Shown here in pieces: positions 18,801-25,706 of a stretch of DNA of 43,974 nucleotides. The notes under the pieces are model-generated. The model was not told the DNA's origin. It worked only from the letters and a program-made list of their open reading frames with translations, and made no database searches. The stretch comes from a virus: the IMG/VR virus record IMGVR_UViG_3300035698_002397, positions 1-43,974 of that record; one strand, given 5' to 3'. The translations under genes were made by a program, and so were the position numbers. Within the stretch, counting starts at the first letter, position 1. Each line of letters begins with the position of its first letter.

Positions 18801-19798
18801 GAGCTGCGCAGATGGCGGATATCATGGATGACTACGGCGGGGGTACGGGCATTGAACGAGGCTTGAACTATGGCGCGAACCGTATCGGCTCCAAGTTTGT
18901 CGGCGGCTTCGATGTATGGAACTCAGCCTTGAAGCAATTCAGTTCAGTCATAATCAATGGTGAACTCATGCGAGGACTGCAACATGTGGCAGAAGGCGCG
19001 ACCAGAGCTAGGTTGGCCCGTGAGAAACTGGCTAGTGTCGGTATCAATGATGAGCTGGCCGATCGCATATGGAAACAAATCACCACTGTCAATGATGGTG
19101 GAGGTAAGGTTGACGGAGTGTGGATGCCTAACACTGAGAAGTGGACTGATATGGAAGCAGTACGGGCTTACCGCGCCGCGCTTGTGAGTGAGGTTGATGA
19201 CACGATTGTTACACCTGGCGTAGAGCGGCCGCTATGGATGGACTCATCGTCTCTCGCATACAAGTTGCTAGGTCAATTCCGATCTTTCACTATGTCGAGT
19301 ACGCAGAAAGTTGTGATGGCTGGTATGCAACAGCGTGATATGGCTGTCGTGTCGGGGGCCATGGTTTCCCTTGCATTGGGCGCACTTTCGTATTATATTA
19401 GGGCACAATTGGTTGGCGGGCAATTTAAAGAAAATATGGAAAAGGCTAGTATTGCTGAGTGGGCAGATAACGCAGTGTACAATTCAGGTCTCCTTGGCAT
19501 ATTCTCTGAGGTACAGGGTATTGCCTCTAAGTTCCCAGCTACAGCACCGTACAGTACTTTTGCGGGACGAGCAGTTACCAGACGATCAGGGCAAGGTATC
19601 ATATCAGACACACTGGGACCAAGCTTTGATTTCGCAGATACCGCCCTTAACGTAGCCACAGGACTGGATGACCCAACACAGGCAACGGTAGGCCAAACTA
19701 GAAAGTTGTTACCTTATCAGAACCTTTGGTGGTTCAGGCGTTTGTTTAATGAGATTGAAGAGGCAGCTAAAGAACAGTTGCCAAAATCACGGAGATAA
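15809..19798 (+). CDS. large internal virion / DNA ejection protein (gp16-type)
   Basis: A 1329-residue protein, the longest in the window, after the gp14- and gp15-type genes. The N-terminus is Pro-rich. Residues about 105-195 are strongly Gly/Ala-hydrophobic (TVAAIGASILSPTSFLPFIG and LATSTILGGMLGGWAG). Long charged helices follow. A further hydrophobic segment near the C-terminus reads MVSLALGALSYYIRAQ. This fits podovirus core proteins that form the trans-envelope channel for DNA. No transglycosylase motif was recognised here, and the lysozyme is in the neighbour instead. TAATG overlaps the previous gene and GGGAG precedes it. Confidence 0.8.
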   Translation: MPVLPQQHTSVGAAPIPNVAPEPAPSWSKLIGAAMESENDVYNVYTFLTQEAFTPDPEFKIGDAFRAQPDLLVSPNKNLAEAQSQKEFDYVLGKIDEERKAQETLAAGGWAGTVAAIGASILSPTSFLPFIGAARGAKAVAVGAGYGLLGAGVQEGVLQSAQYDRSADSTKLTLATSTILGGMLGGWAGRLTRGEREAIESGMATDQYSATIPAPHIAGPSETPSLNTVSPPNVSGRYAEAVVKSDVDDDVLRQVYDAEAVKVRQAVPELNEKLTKAEARLSTALARVDAIESIAEDVKFEAVARKQNPALFKAREVATRTKEVLNARLAELRSAPEAALKKLTGKRAAKMKRDIAEGKTPTADDEILRTQRLMMQEDFKLRDMAIEVSDELKAAARKAEGYDTKKDYAELRKAQQAQVNALANVEDEIFASEAWSDVLVAGQKQVNDLDSLEQPTAGAEFEASGDVFGSSSGSSAGAASSSAPSAGKLKGVQIPGLVLLSPVTRQLRNKTLPLARQMMAQLSNAGLRLEGNAQGIASAVGGNVEQRVKTHHKLLYNALKSLDQNYVKWRTETGNSAMSLTNRKTFNEEVSKAMRQGEKFGGSKAARIAAEEVRTQFYTPMFEEARKVGMFDDLPEGVIGDEEYLNRVFRGNVVEEQFPEFVKKLSINYQTKLEATISKSVNEMRAREANIEFERDALNLPTTAQVRADYETLLADAKTKSEAKGARKRLKILDDVDGIKSTRTINARMKKLDELLTSGRLDESDKLRKLGVEDADFDANKYDTGTAAADRARETAHKILGTHSRLPARDILVAERGSELRRVLDIDSTEIEEFLENDIEVLMSKYLRTIAPDVELTRKFGDATGSQWFLKLREDHEAVLADLAPGKRAGAINDYNGAVRDLEAVIARLRHTWGIPENPTGAAARLARVVMNVNTLRFMGSVLISSIPDMARPVFRYGLINTFRDGFIPLISNFRTMKLSMEEAKLAGTALDVMLHTRAAQMADIMDDYGGGTGIERGLNYGANRIGSKFVGGFDVWNSALKQFSSVIINGELMRGLQHVAEGATRARLAREKLASVGINDELADRIWKQITTVNDGGGKVDGVWMPNTEKWTDMEAVRAYRAALVSEVDDTIVTPGVERPLWMDSSSLAYKLLGQFRSFTMSSTQKVVMAGMQQRDMAVVSGAMVSLALGALSYYIRAQLVGGQFKENMEKASIAEWADNAVYNSGLLGIFSEVQGIASKFPATAPYSTFAGRAVTRRSGQGIISDTLGPSFDFADTALNVATGLDDPTQATVGQTRKLLPYQNLWWFRRLFNEIEEAAKEQLPKSRR

Positions 19799-19800
19799 CT

Positions 19801-21867
19801 ATGACGATTACTGCGACAACAAACGTAGCTATTGCGGTAGGAAATGGGAGCACTACGGTGTTTCCCTTTACCTTCCGAGTAGATGATGTGGGTGAACTTA
19901 GCCTTATTCTACTCACCATCGCGGATAGCACTGAGGAAGAGATCGGTTCTTCCAATTACACTGTGGCCGGTATCGGTGACGCGGCCGGAGGCTCTGTAAC
20001 GTATAACCCTAGCGGTGTACCTGTACCAAGCACTAAGAAAGTGATCCTGAAACGGATCGTGCCTTACACCCAGCCCATTTCCCTGAATAACCAAGGCGGC
20101 TTCTTTCCTGAGGTGGTGGCGACGCAGCTTGACCGTATGGTTATGCAGATGCAGCAACTGGCTGAGGTTGGCGATCGAACAGTGACTGTGCCTACGGGCG
20201 TGACAGTTACAGACTTTAGCGCTTTCCAAATTAACATGAACCTGCTGGTAACCGCCGACATCACAACGCTAACGGCAATCAGTGGCGACATCACAACTGT
20301 GGCAGGGTTAAGCACTGAGATACTGGCTATCCCAGGTCAAGTAACGGCAGCGGGAGCGTCCGAGACTAACGCACTTAATTATCTCAACGCATTGAAAGCC
20401 TCTACCGCAGTAGCAACTACCGGAGCGATTGGTGCCTCATATGACGCGTTAACGAACCAGTTCGCGTTCACCATTCCAACCGGTGCAACTGGTAATGACG
20501 GGGCGGATGGAGCTGACGGATCGGATGGCGCGGATGGCGCGGATGGAGCTGACGGTACAAGCGGTATTGAATATACCACTGTGACATCTGCAACGACTGC
20601 TGTGTCTGGCGCTGGTTATGTGGCTGACACTTCTGGCGGTGCATGGTCGCTAACTCTTCCAGCTTCACCGGCAAACAATGATGTTATTGAAGTTCTTGAA
20701 ACTGGTGGATGGGCGACTAATAGCTTAACGATCTTGCGCAATGGTAAAGAAATTCAAGGTGTGGCGGAAGACCTCGTATGCAATGCAAATGATGCACTGG
20801 TGAAACTGGTCTTTAACTCTGCTGATGATAACTGGAAAGTTACCGTGAGCATGATGGGGTCAACTAGTAGCATCCTTAATGGGGTTGCGATTGGCTCACT
20901 TCATTGGTTCCCTAAAGATGGTGCTGTTGCTGGTTATCTTAAATGTGATGGTACGACATTTGATGCGGCGGTTTACCCTGATCTTAATACGTTCTTAGGC
21001 GGCAACACCCTGCCAAACCTAACGAACCGTGTGTTGCGGATGGCTGGCGCTGATACTGGTGCTGCGGGTAGTACGCAAGAAGATGCGATGCAAGGCCATA
21101 GTCACACTTGGATACACCAAGACGGTGGATCAAATGGTAATGGTACAACTGGTACATCAACGTCATCTTCGAGTATCGATAATGGTACTATCGGGCCTAT
21201 GTCGATCATTACTGATGGCGTAAACGGCGCACCACGAACCGCATCTGAAACTCGTGTTAAATCCTTCATTGGTGTTGCCTACATCAAAGCTTACAGCGCA
21301 ACAACTGAACAAGGTCTTCTCGATCTTGTGGCAATGGAAGCAAGTATTAACAATGCACTGTCAAAAAGTGCGCAGACGTTAACTGACACGCAGAAGGCAC
21401 AGGTGCTTGCTAATCTTGGCCTAGTAAATAATCGTGTAGTAAACAAGGTCCGTGATGTAACACTGTACGGTGCTTCTACTGACCGTCATATAGTTGAGCT
21501 GGACACATCAATCACAACAACATCTGACAGCTCAAAAGTGGAAATCCAAGCAGTTATCTCGTTTGAGCGCAACCAAGACGGTGCATTTTATCTAAAACGT
21601 GATGGTGTTGAGGTTGGGTCAGCGGATGCTGCAGGATCAAGGCACCACGGTTTGGCTGTTATCTCATACGAAACTGATAATAATAGCACAATGCAGGTTG
21701 GTTCAATTCTTTTTGAGGATGAACCAGCATCCTCTGGGAGCCATACTTACTCGGTGTGGATTAGAGGAAGTAATCATACGCTTTCACTCAATCGTACACT
21801 TACAGATACCAATAATACCTCATGTGAGAGAGTAACATCAATCGTCAAATTAACGGAGTATTTATAA
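19801..21867 (+). CDS. tail fibre protein with T7-like N-terminus, collagen-like stretch and tail-collar domain
   Basis: A 688-residue receptor-binding fibre. Residues 1 to about 130 match the T7 fibre N-terminal domain that docks on the tail (GNGSTTVFPFTF, then FPEVVATQLDRMVMQMQQL). Residues about 228-254 are collagen-like Gly-Ala/Ser-Asp triplets. Residues about 362-440 form a phage tail-collar domain (GSLHWFPKDG, GYLKCDGTTFD, YPDL, LPNLTNRVLR, QGHSHTW). A segment LTDTQKAQVLANLGLVN and a C-terminal beta domain complete it. The mix of T7-type base and collar/collagen distal parts points to modular exchange. GGAG lies 7 nt upstream. Confidence 0.9.
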   Translation: MTITATTNVAIAVGNGSTTVFPFTFRVDDVGELSLILLTIADSTEEEIGSSNYTVAGIGDAAGGSVTYNPSGVPVPSTKKVILKRIVPYTQPISLNNQGGFFPEVVATQLDRMVMQMQQLAEVGDRTVTVPTGVTVTDFSAFQINMNLLVTADITTLTAISGDITTVAGLSTEILAIPGQVTAAGASETNALNYLNALKASTAVATTGAIGASYDALTNQFAFTIPTGATGNDGADGADGSDGADGADGADGTSGIEYTTVTSATTAVSGAGYVADTSGGAWSLTLPASPANNDVIEVLETGGWATNSLTILRNGKEIQGVAEDLVCNANDALVKLVFNSADDNWKVTVSMMGSTSSILNGVAIGSLHWFPKDGAVAGYLKCDGTTFDAAVYPDLNTFLGGNTLPNLTNRVLRMAGADTGAAGSTQEDAMQGHSHTWIHQDGGSNGNGTTGTSTSSSSIDNGTIGPMSIITDGVNGAPRTASETRVKSFIGVAYIKAYSATTEQGLLDLVAMEASINNALSKSAQTLTDTQKAQVLANLGLVNNRVVNKVRDVTLYGASTDRHIVELDTSITTTSDSSKVEIQAVISFERNQDGAFYLKRDGVEVGSADAAGSRHHGLAVISYETDNNSTMQVGSILFEDEPASSGSHTYSVWIRGSNHTLSLNRTLTDTNNTSCERVTSIVKLTEYL
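20482..20565 (+). repeat. in-gene tandem GADG-type repeat
   Basis: Short 9-bp-type repeats (variants of GGCGCGGAT and GGAGCTGAC) encode the collagen-like triplets of the tail fibre. Such low-complexity coding tracts can lengthen or shorten by slippage and serve as a recombination joint between fibre modules. Confidence 0.7.
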
Positions 21868-22280
21868 TGGCTAACTACGCGGACATACTTCCAGACGGGA
21901 GAGTTGATTACATAACAAGTGCAGATAGAGATGGCCTGATAGTCGTTCCCGATGGCGTTACTACCTTGCACAGGTATATTGATGGTGAATGGGTTTTACT
22001 TCCAGAAGACGTGGAAGCGGCAAAACCACCTCGACAAACTACTGGAACCTTCATAGAGTTTAAATCTATCCTCACAGAAGAAGAAGACGATGCCATAACA
22101 GGTGCAGCAATGACGTTACTACCCATTAAAAAGTGGTATGACCTTGCTGTTGCAACAAATAGTATTGACCTTACAAACCCAACAGTGATCGCGGGTATGC
22201 AGGTGTTTGTTGATAACAACTTAATGACAGATGAGCGCAAGACTGAAATCCTTGCTCACGGCTTTGGAGTTTCATCATGA
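21867..22280 (+). CDS. tail fibre assembly-like protein, paralogue 1
   Basis: A 137-residue protein. Its C-terminal ~85 residues (RQTTGTFIEFKSILTEEE, IKKWYDLA, MTDERKTEILAHGF) clearly match those of the protein at 23047-23478, so the two are paralogues. The N-terminal half (ADILPDGRVDYITSADRDGL) is its own. It is placed between the fibre and the Gly-rich gene, as expected for a fibre chaperone or a short baseplate/fibre accessory. The function is inferred from place only. TAATG overlaps the fibre gene. Confidence 0.75.
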   Translation: MANYADILPDGRVDYITSADRDGLIVVPDGVTTLHRYIDGEWVLLPEDVEAAKPPRQTTGTFIEFKSILTEEEDDAITGAAMTLLPIKKWYDLAVATNSIDLTNPTVIAGMQVFVDNNLMTDERKTEILAHGFGVSS

Positions 22281-23047
22281 CCACATTAAAAGACCTATTC
22301 CCAAAGGTTGATCCCGAAGCTGTTTTATATTCGGCGCAGTCTCTTACTGACGCACAAAAGGCGGTTGGGCAGGGAAACTTGGGACTTAATGGCGCAGTAA
22401 TAGCCATAACGCAAGTTACATCGTCGGGTACGCATACGTTTAACGCAGATAGTAAATTTGCAGTTGTTGAGGTTCTTGGCGGCGGCGGCGGTGGCGGGAC
22501 TATTACTTCCATCGCAAGCTCTGCGGGAGCGGGAGCTGGTGGTGGTGCTGGTGGGTATTCTAAAAAATTAGTCAATCTTTCAGGTATAGCCAGTGCGACT
22601 GTGATTATTGGTGCTGGTGGTGGTGCTGATTCCGTAGGTGGTAATTCGTCTTATGCAGATGGCGTAAACACCTTAAATGGACTAGGGGGCAGTTTTGGCA
22701 CCACTACTATGAGTAGTATACTATTTTCAGGGTTTGGCGGTGCTGGCGGTGGATCAAGTGGTGGTGATATTAATACCTCTGGTTCGCGTGGTGATAGATG
22801 TATATCAACAGGGATTAACTCTACTGCAGGGAACTGGTGTTGGGCAACTGGTGGTACAGGTGCTAGCTCACTGTTTGGTGCGGGTGGCAAGGGTGGGCAA
22901 ATGTGGAACACCATCAATGGTTCTGAGGCTGGCGAAGCTGCTAACGGGTATGGTGCGGGTGGTGGTGGTGGCGCTGCGACATGGGTTGCTACTGGTAATG
23001 GTGTTGCTGGTTCGCAAGGCTGTGTAGTGATAACGGAGTACAGATAA
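22277..23047 (+). CDS. glycine-rich fibre-tip / adhesin candidate
   Basis: A 256-residue protein. The N-terminus (LTDAQKAVGQGNLGLN, about residues 23-38) resembles a segment of the large fibre. A beta strand region TSSGTHTFNADSKFAVVEV leads into many Gly-rich runs (GGGGGGG; GAGAGGGAGG; GYGAGGGGGA) and a terminal GCVVITEYR. This layout is like Gly-rich tail-tip adhesins whose stacked polyglycine helices bind host receptors. Two Cys (in GDRCIST and GNWCWAT) lie in a loop. It probably binds receptor, but this is an inference from composition and place. Confidence 0.75.
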   Translation: MTTLKDLFPKVDPEAVLYSAQSLTDAQKAVGQGNLGLNGAVIAITQVTSSGTHTFNADSKFAVVEVLGGGGGGGTITSIASSAGAGAGGGAGGYSKKLVNLSGIASATVIIGAGGGADSVGGNSSYADGVNTLNGLGGSFGTTTMSSILFSGFGGAGGGSSGGDINTSGSRGDRCISTGINSTAGNWCWATGGTGASSLFGAGGKGGQMWNTINGSEAGEAANGYGAGGGGGAATWVATGNGVAGSQGCVVITEYR

Positions 23048-23478
23048 TGAGAATTGCAAAGATTGAAAATGGTAATGTTGTTAATGTTTACTTATCAGAT
23101 AAGCTACTTAGTGTTGATGATATTGATATTACGGAAAATGAGTTACCAGTAAGTATAGGCTGGTGGTTAGAAGGTGGGAATTTTACGCCTCCAGATGCGC
23201 CAGAGACTGCGCATGTCGGGCCTATCCCACTAACTGGTCCAAGAACTACAGGTACGGCTCGTGAGTTCATGGATATTCTAACAGACGAGGAGTTGTTGGC
23301 AATTGTCACGCTCACGCAAGCAATACCGTTGATCAAGATTTGGTATGATCGTGCGATCTCTGGTGATGTGTGGATGAAACACCCTGACGTTGATACAGGC
23401 TTATCCCTTTTGGTTGACGCTGGTGAAATGACTAACGAGCGCAAAGCTGAACTGATCAACTGGAACTTTGCCGCATAA
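23047..23478 (+). CDS. tail fibre assembly-like protein, paralogue 2
   Basis: A 143-residue protein whose C-terminal part (RTTGTAREFMDILTDEEL, IKIWYDRAI, MTNERKAELINWNF) matches the gene at 21867-22280. The N-terminus (KIENGNVVNVYLSD) differs and resembles the start of fibre accessory proteins. It follows the Gly-rich gene with a TAATG overlap. The arrangement fibre - paralogue 1 - adhesin - paralogue 2 suggests each accessory serves the fibre protein just before it. Confidence 0.75.
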   Translation: MRIAKIENGNVVNVYLSDKLLSVDDIDITENELPVSIGWWLEGGNFTPPDAPETAHVGPIPLTGPRTTGTAREFMDILTDEELLAIVTLTQAIPLIKIWYDRAISGDVWMKHPDVDTGLSLLVDAGEMTNERKAELINWNFAA

Positions 23479-23714
23479 TGGAAAGCATCATTCCCGTCGA
23501 TGAGAAGTGTACTGCATGGGTTCAGGAGTTCCTCGGGTTCTCCATGAAACAGTGCTGCATTGCCCATGACTACGGTGGCAGTGACGAAGCGTTAATGCAG
23601 TGCGTTGCGAACCTATCGCCGTGGATGATCCCAATGGCACTGCTAATGTATACCGGAGTTAAATTCGGCAAACCCCTGTACAAAAAGTACTTACAATGGA
23701 GAGAAAGAAAATGA
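23478..23714 (+). CDS. small membrane protein with CCxxHD motif, first gene of lysis cassette
   Basis: A 78-residue protein with QCCIAHDYGGSDEALMQC (about residues 25-42) and one hydrophobic segment WMIPMALLMYTGVKFG (about 49-64), then a basic tail. The CCxxHD pattern recalls the active-site helix of phospholipase A2 folds, and small phage proteins with this pattern often sit in lysis modules. Whether it cuts phospholipid is unknown. It starts in a TAATG overlap and ends as ATGA with the endolysin, so production is coupled. Confidence 0.75.
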   Translation: MESIIPVDEKCTAWVQEFLGFSMKQCCIAHDYGGSDEALMQCVANLSPWMIPMALLMYTGVKFGKPLYKKYLQWRERK

Positions 23715-24370
23715 CAAAACTAAGTAAACGAGGCGTGGCAGTGATCATGGCTAAGGAGGGCATCGCGCTCTCAACCTATCTGGACTCGGTCGGAGTTCGC
23801 ACATGGTCAGTGGGTATCACCAGTAAATCAGAACACAACGTTGATCGGTATATTGATAATCCGACCTCATTGCAGCGGGCTATCGAAGTCTACCTGTGGG
23901 TGCTGGGTACGTATGAAAAGACTGTGATTGAAGCGTTTGCTCCGATCCAGCTCACCGAGCATCAATTGGCTGCGGCGGTATCATTCCACTATAACACAGG
24001 TGGGATCAACCGCGCAACATGGGTGAAGCAATTTAAGGGCGGAAACAAAGCAGCAGCTAAGAAGTCGTTCATGAATTGGAACAAGCCTCCTGAGATCAAG
24101 TCTCGCCGCCAAGCTGAGTGTGACCTGTTCTTCAGTGGTAAGTGGCCGCAACATGGCACGATGCTACAATATGATGTGAAGGCTAACATGAGACTGGGCG
24201 GATCAAAATCTGTCAACATCTTGTCTGCGCTTGCATTGGCTATGGATGGACCTGTGCTTAAAGCCGATCCGATCAAACCTGCTACGCCGACTACCCCACG
24301 TCAACCAGCGCCCGCAGAAGTTCAGGGGTTCTGGACTAAATTATTCGCAATCTTGTTTGGAGCAAAGTAA
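23711..24370 (+). CDS. endolysin, T4-type lysozyme (GH24)
   Basis: A 219-residue muramidase for host lysis. The canonical Glu/Asp/Thr triad is seen with exact T4 spacing: E16 (AKEGI), D25 (YLDSVG), T31 (VRTWSVGIT). The helical lobe includes LTEHQLAAAVSFHYNTGG. A C-terminal extension of ~45 residues ends in an amphipathic FWTKLFAILFGAK, unusual for a soluble lysozyme and perhaps membrane-touching. There is no N-terminal signal or SAR segment, so release should depend on the holin. The start at 23711 is chosen because GGAGAG lies 7 nt upstream. Confidence 0.92.
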   Translation: MTKLSKRGVAVIMAKEGIALSTYLDSVGVRTWSVGITSKSEHNVDRYIDNPTSLQRAIEVYLWVLGTYEKTVIEAFAPIQLTEHQLAAAVSFHYNTGGINRATWVKQFKGGNKAAAKKSFMNWNKPPEIKSRRQAECDLFFSGKWPQHGTMLQYDVKANMRLGGSKSVNILSALALAMDGPVLKADPIKPATPTTPRQPAPAEVQGFWTKLFAILFGAK

Positions 24371-24906
24371 TGAGTGCACTGATAACAACAATGGTGTTAG
24401 AGGCCGCTGGTCGTTTAGGCAAGCCGCTTCTAACTAAGTTCATCCGCAATCGTTTCGGCGCTAAGGCTGAGGCGGTGACCGATCTAGTATCTGACAAGCT
24501 GCTCGAAGCCGTGGCAGGTCGGGCGAAGGTATCGGTTGAAGAGCTGAATACCGTATCGCCGATGGCACTTGATGAAGCTGTGGATTATGTGGAAAGTGTG
24601 GAAGCCCCCGCGATTATCGAATATGAATTGCAGTCACAAGAAGCCGCGCATCGTTTGATGCTGGCTGAGATGGTTAAGGGGCCGTGGTATGCATGGGCAT
24701 GGCGTCCCGTCACAATGTTCTTGATTGGGTTCTTATGGCTTTGGGCGTTGATGCTAGTCCCGTTGCTCAATGCTTTCCTTACCGTGCCAATTGCGCCCGT
24801 ACCGCTTACCATGTTGATGCAATTCACGGCGTTATACATTGGCCTATACATGGGCGGACATACGGTTAAGGCCGTGTTCAAAAACATGAGCGCCGCGAAA
24901 GGGTAA
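24370..24906 (+). CDS. holin of the three-TM (GTA) type
   Basis: A 178-residue protein. A soluble N-terminal half is followed by GPWYAWAWRPVTMFLIGFLW (from about residue 99) and a second hydrophobic region (LMQFTALYIGLYMGGHTVKAVF). This is the pattern of the Holin_3TM family known from gene transfer agents and many phages. It would form the lesion that lets the endolysin through. TAATG overlaps the endolysin gene. Confidence 0.88.
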   Translation: MSALITTMVLEAAGRLGKPLLTKFIRNRFGAKAEAVTDLVSDKLLEAVAGRAKVSVEELNTVSPMALDEAVDYVESVEAPAIIEYELQSQEAAHRLMLAEMVKGPWYAWAWRPVTMFLIGFLWLWALMLVPLLNAFLTVPIAPVPLTMLMQFTALYIGLYMGGHTVKAVFKNMSAAKG

Positions 24907-24909
24907 CCA

Positions 24910-25218
24910 ATGGAATATTTCGCTTTTCTATCGTGGGAGTTTATTATCATAATGGTAATAAGCGCGGGACTAAAGATAGCTACCTCCACGTATGAGGGTG
25001 CGATTAAGTCTATACTTAGTGCTGGCGTGGGGGTGGGTGCTGCTATTGTCTTCACCCCTATCGCAGTTAGTTACACAGATTTCACTCTCGACGATACAAA
25101 CTATGTAGTGGCTATCGGGGCTTTCATTACTATAGCGGGAGAGAATTTGATAAAGGCCCTTAATAAAATGACATCGGATAGGATCATTGATGTCGTGCTG
25201 AAAAGGTTCAAGCTATGA
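24910..25218 (+). CDS. small membrane protein, second holin-like gene
   Basis: A 102-residue protein with three hydrophobic stretches (about residues 8-22, 33-53 and 64-83) and a charged C-terminus ending VVLKRFKL. Family not recognised. Size, three membrane spans and place in the lysis cassette fit a holin, antiholin or pinholin. It ends as ATGA with the next gene. Confidence 0.75.
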   Translation: MEYFAFLSWEFIIIMVISAGLKIATSTYEGAIKSILSAGVGVGAAIVFTPIAVSYTDFTLDDTNYVVAIGAFITIAGENLIKALNKMTSDRIIDVVLKRFKL

Positions 25219-25706
25219 TACAAGGTGGAACAATAAAACACCATATCACAATCTCAACTAAGGCGTGGTGGGTGGTACTGGCGTTACTGGGTTACTTAAT
25301 GTTCAACTCGGATAAGGTGGTTGACATTGTACCTGCAAGCGTGTGGCTAGAAGTGCACTCTATTCATGTGGAGGATGGTGGGAGCAGCCCGAATGATATC
25401 ATCCTCAAAGTGGCCCGAACGATACACCTGCCTTTCGGGGCAGATTGGTTAGTTGAACTTGAGCGTAAGAGGGGCGAACGATATGTGGTCATTTGCTCGC
25501 GGCGTGGTAATAATGATTACAGCACTGATGGCGCATTGCCTGACCCTTTAACTCTGGCTTGGTGGATGGATGACGATACGTGCCACATACCTAAAGGAAC
25601 GTACCGCCTCACCACCCGCTGGGATTTGGCCATCAAGTCAGGCAAGGTGGTACGTGTCATATCTAATGATTTTAATACTCGTTGGGCGCTGCTTCCCCGA
25701 TCGTAA
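25215..25706 (+). CDS. single-TM envelope protein at the end of the lysis cassette
   Basis: A 163-residue protein with a short N-terminal tail, one membrane segment (WWVVLALLGYLMF, about residues 18-30) and a periplasmic-type domain carrying VHSIHVEDGG, VVICSRRGNNDYS, LTLAWWMDDDTC and GTYRLTTRWDL. Three Cys-or-Trp-rich strands look like a small beta domain. I recall similar proteins in lysis regions of other podoviruses but know no function; a spanin-like or inhibitor role is speculative. Its last 35 nt overlap the convergent gene. Confidence 0.75.
   Translation: MIQGGTIKHHITISTKAWWVVLALLGYLMFNSDKVVDIVPASVWLEVHSIHVEDGGSSPNDIILKVARTIHLPFGADWLVELERKRGERYVVICSRRGNNDYSTDGALPDPLTLAWWMDDDTCHIPKGTYRLTTRWDLAIKSGKVVRVISNDFNTRWALLPRS

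Noticed and set aside
19801-23478. Diversity-generating retroelement like that of phage BPP-1, suggested by the Bbp-type capsid genes
   Set aside because: No reverse transcriptase gene and no template/variable repeat pair was seen near the fibre genes.
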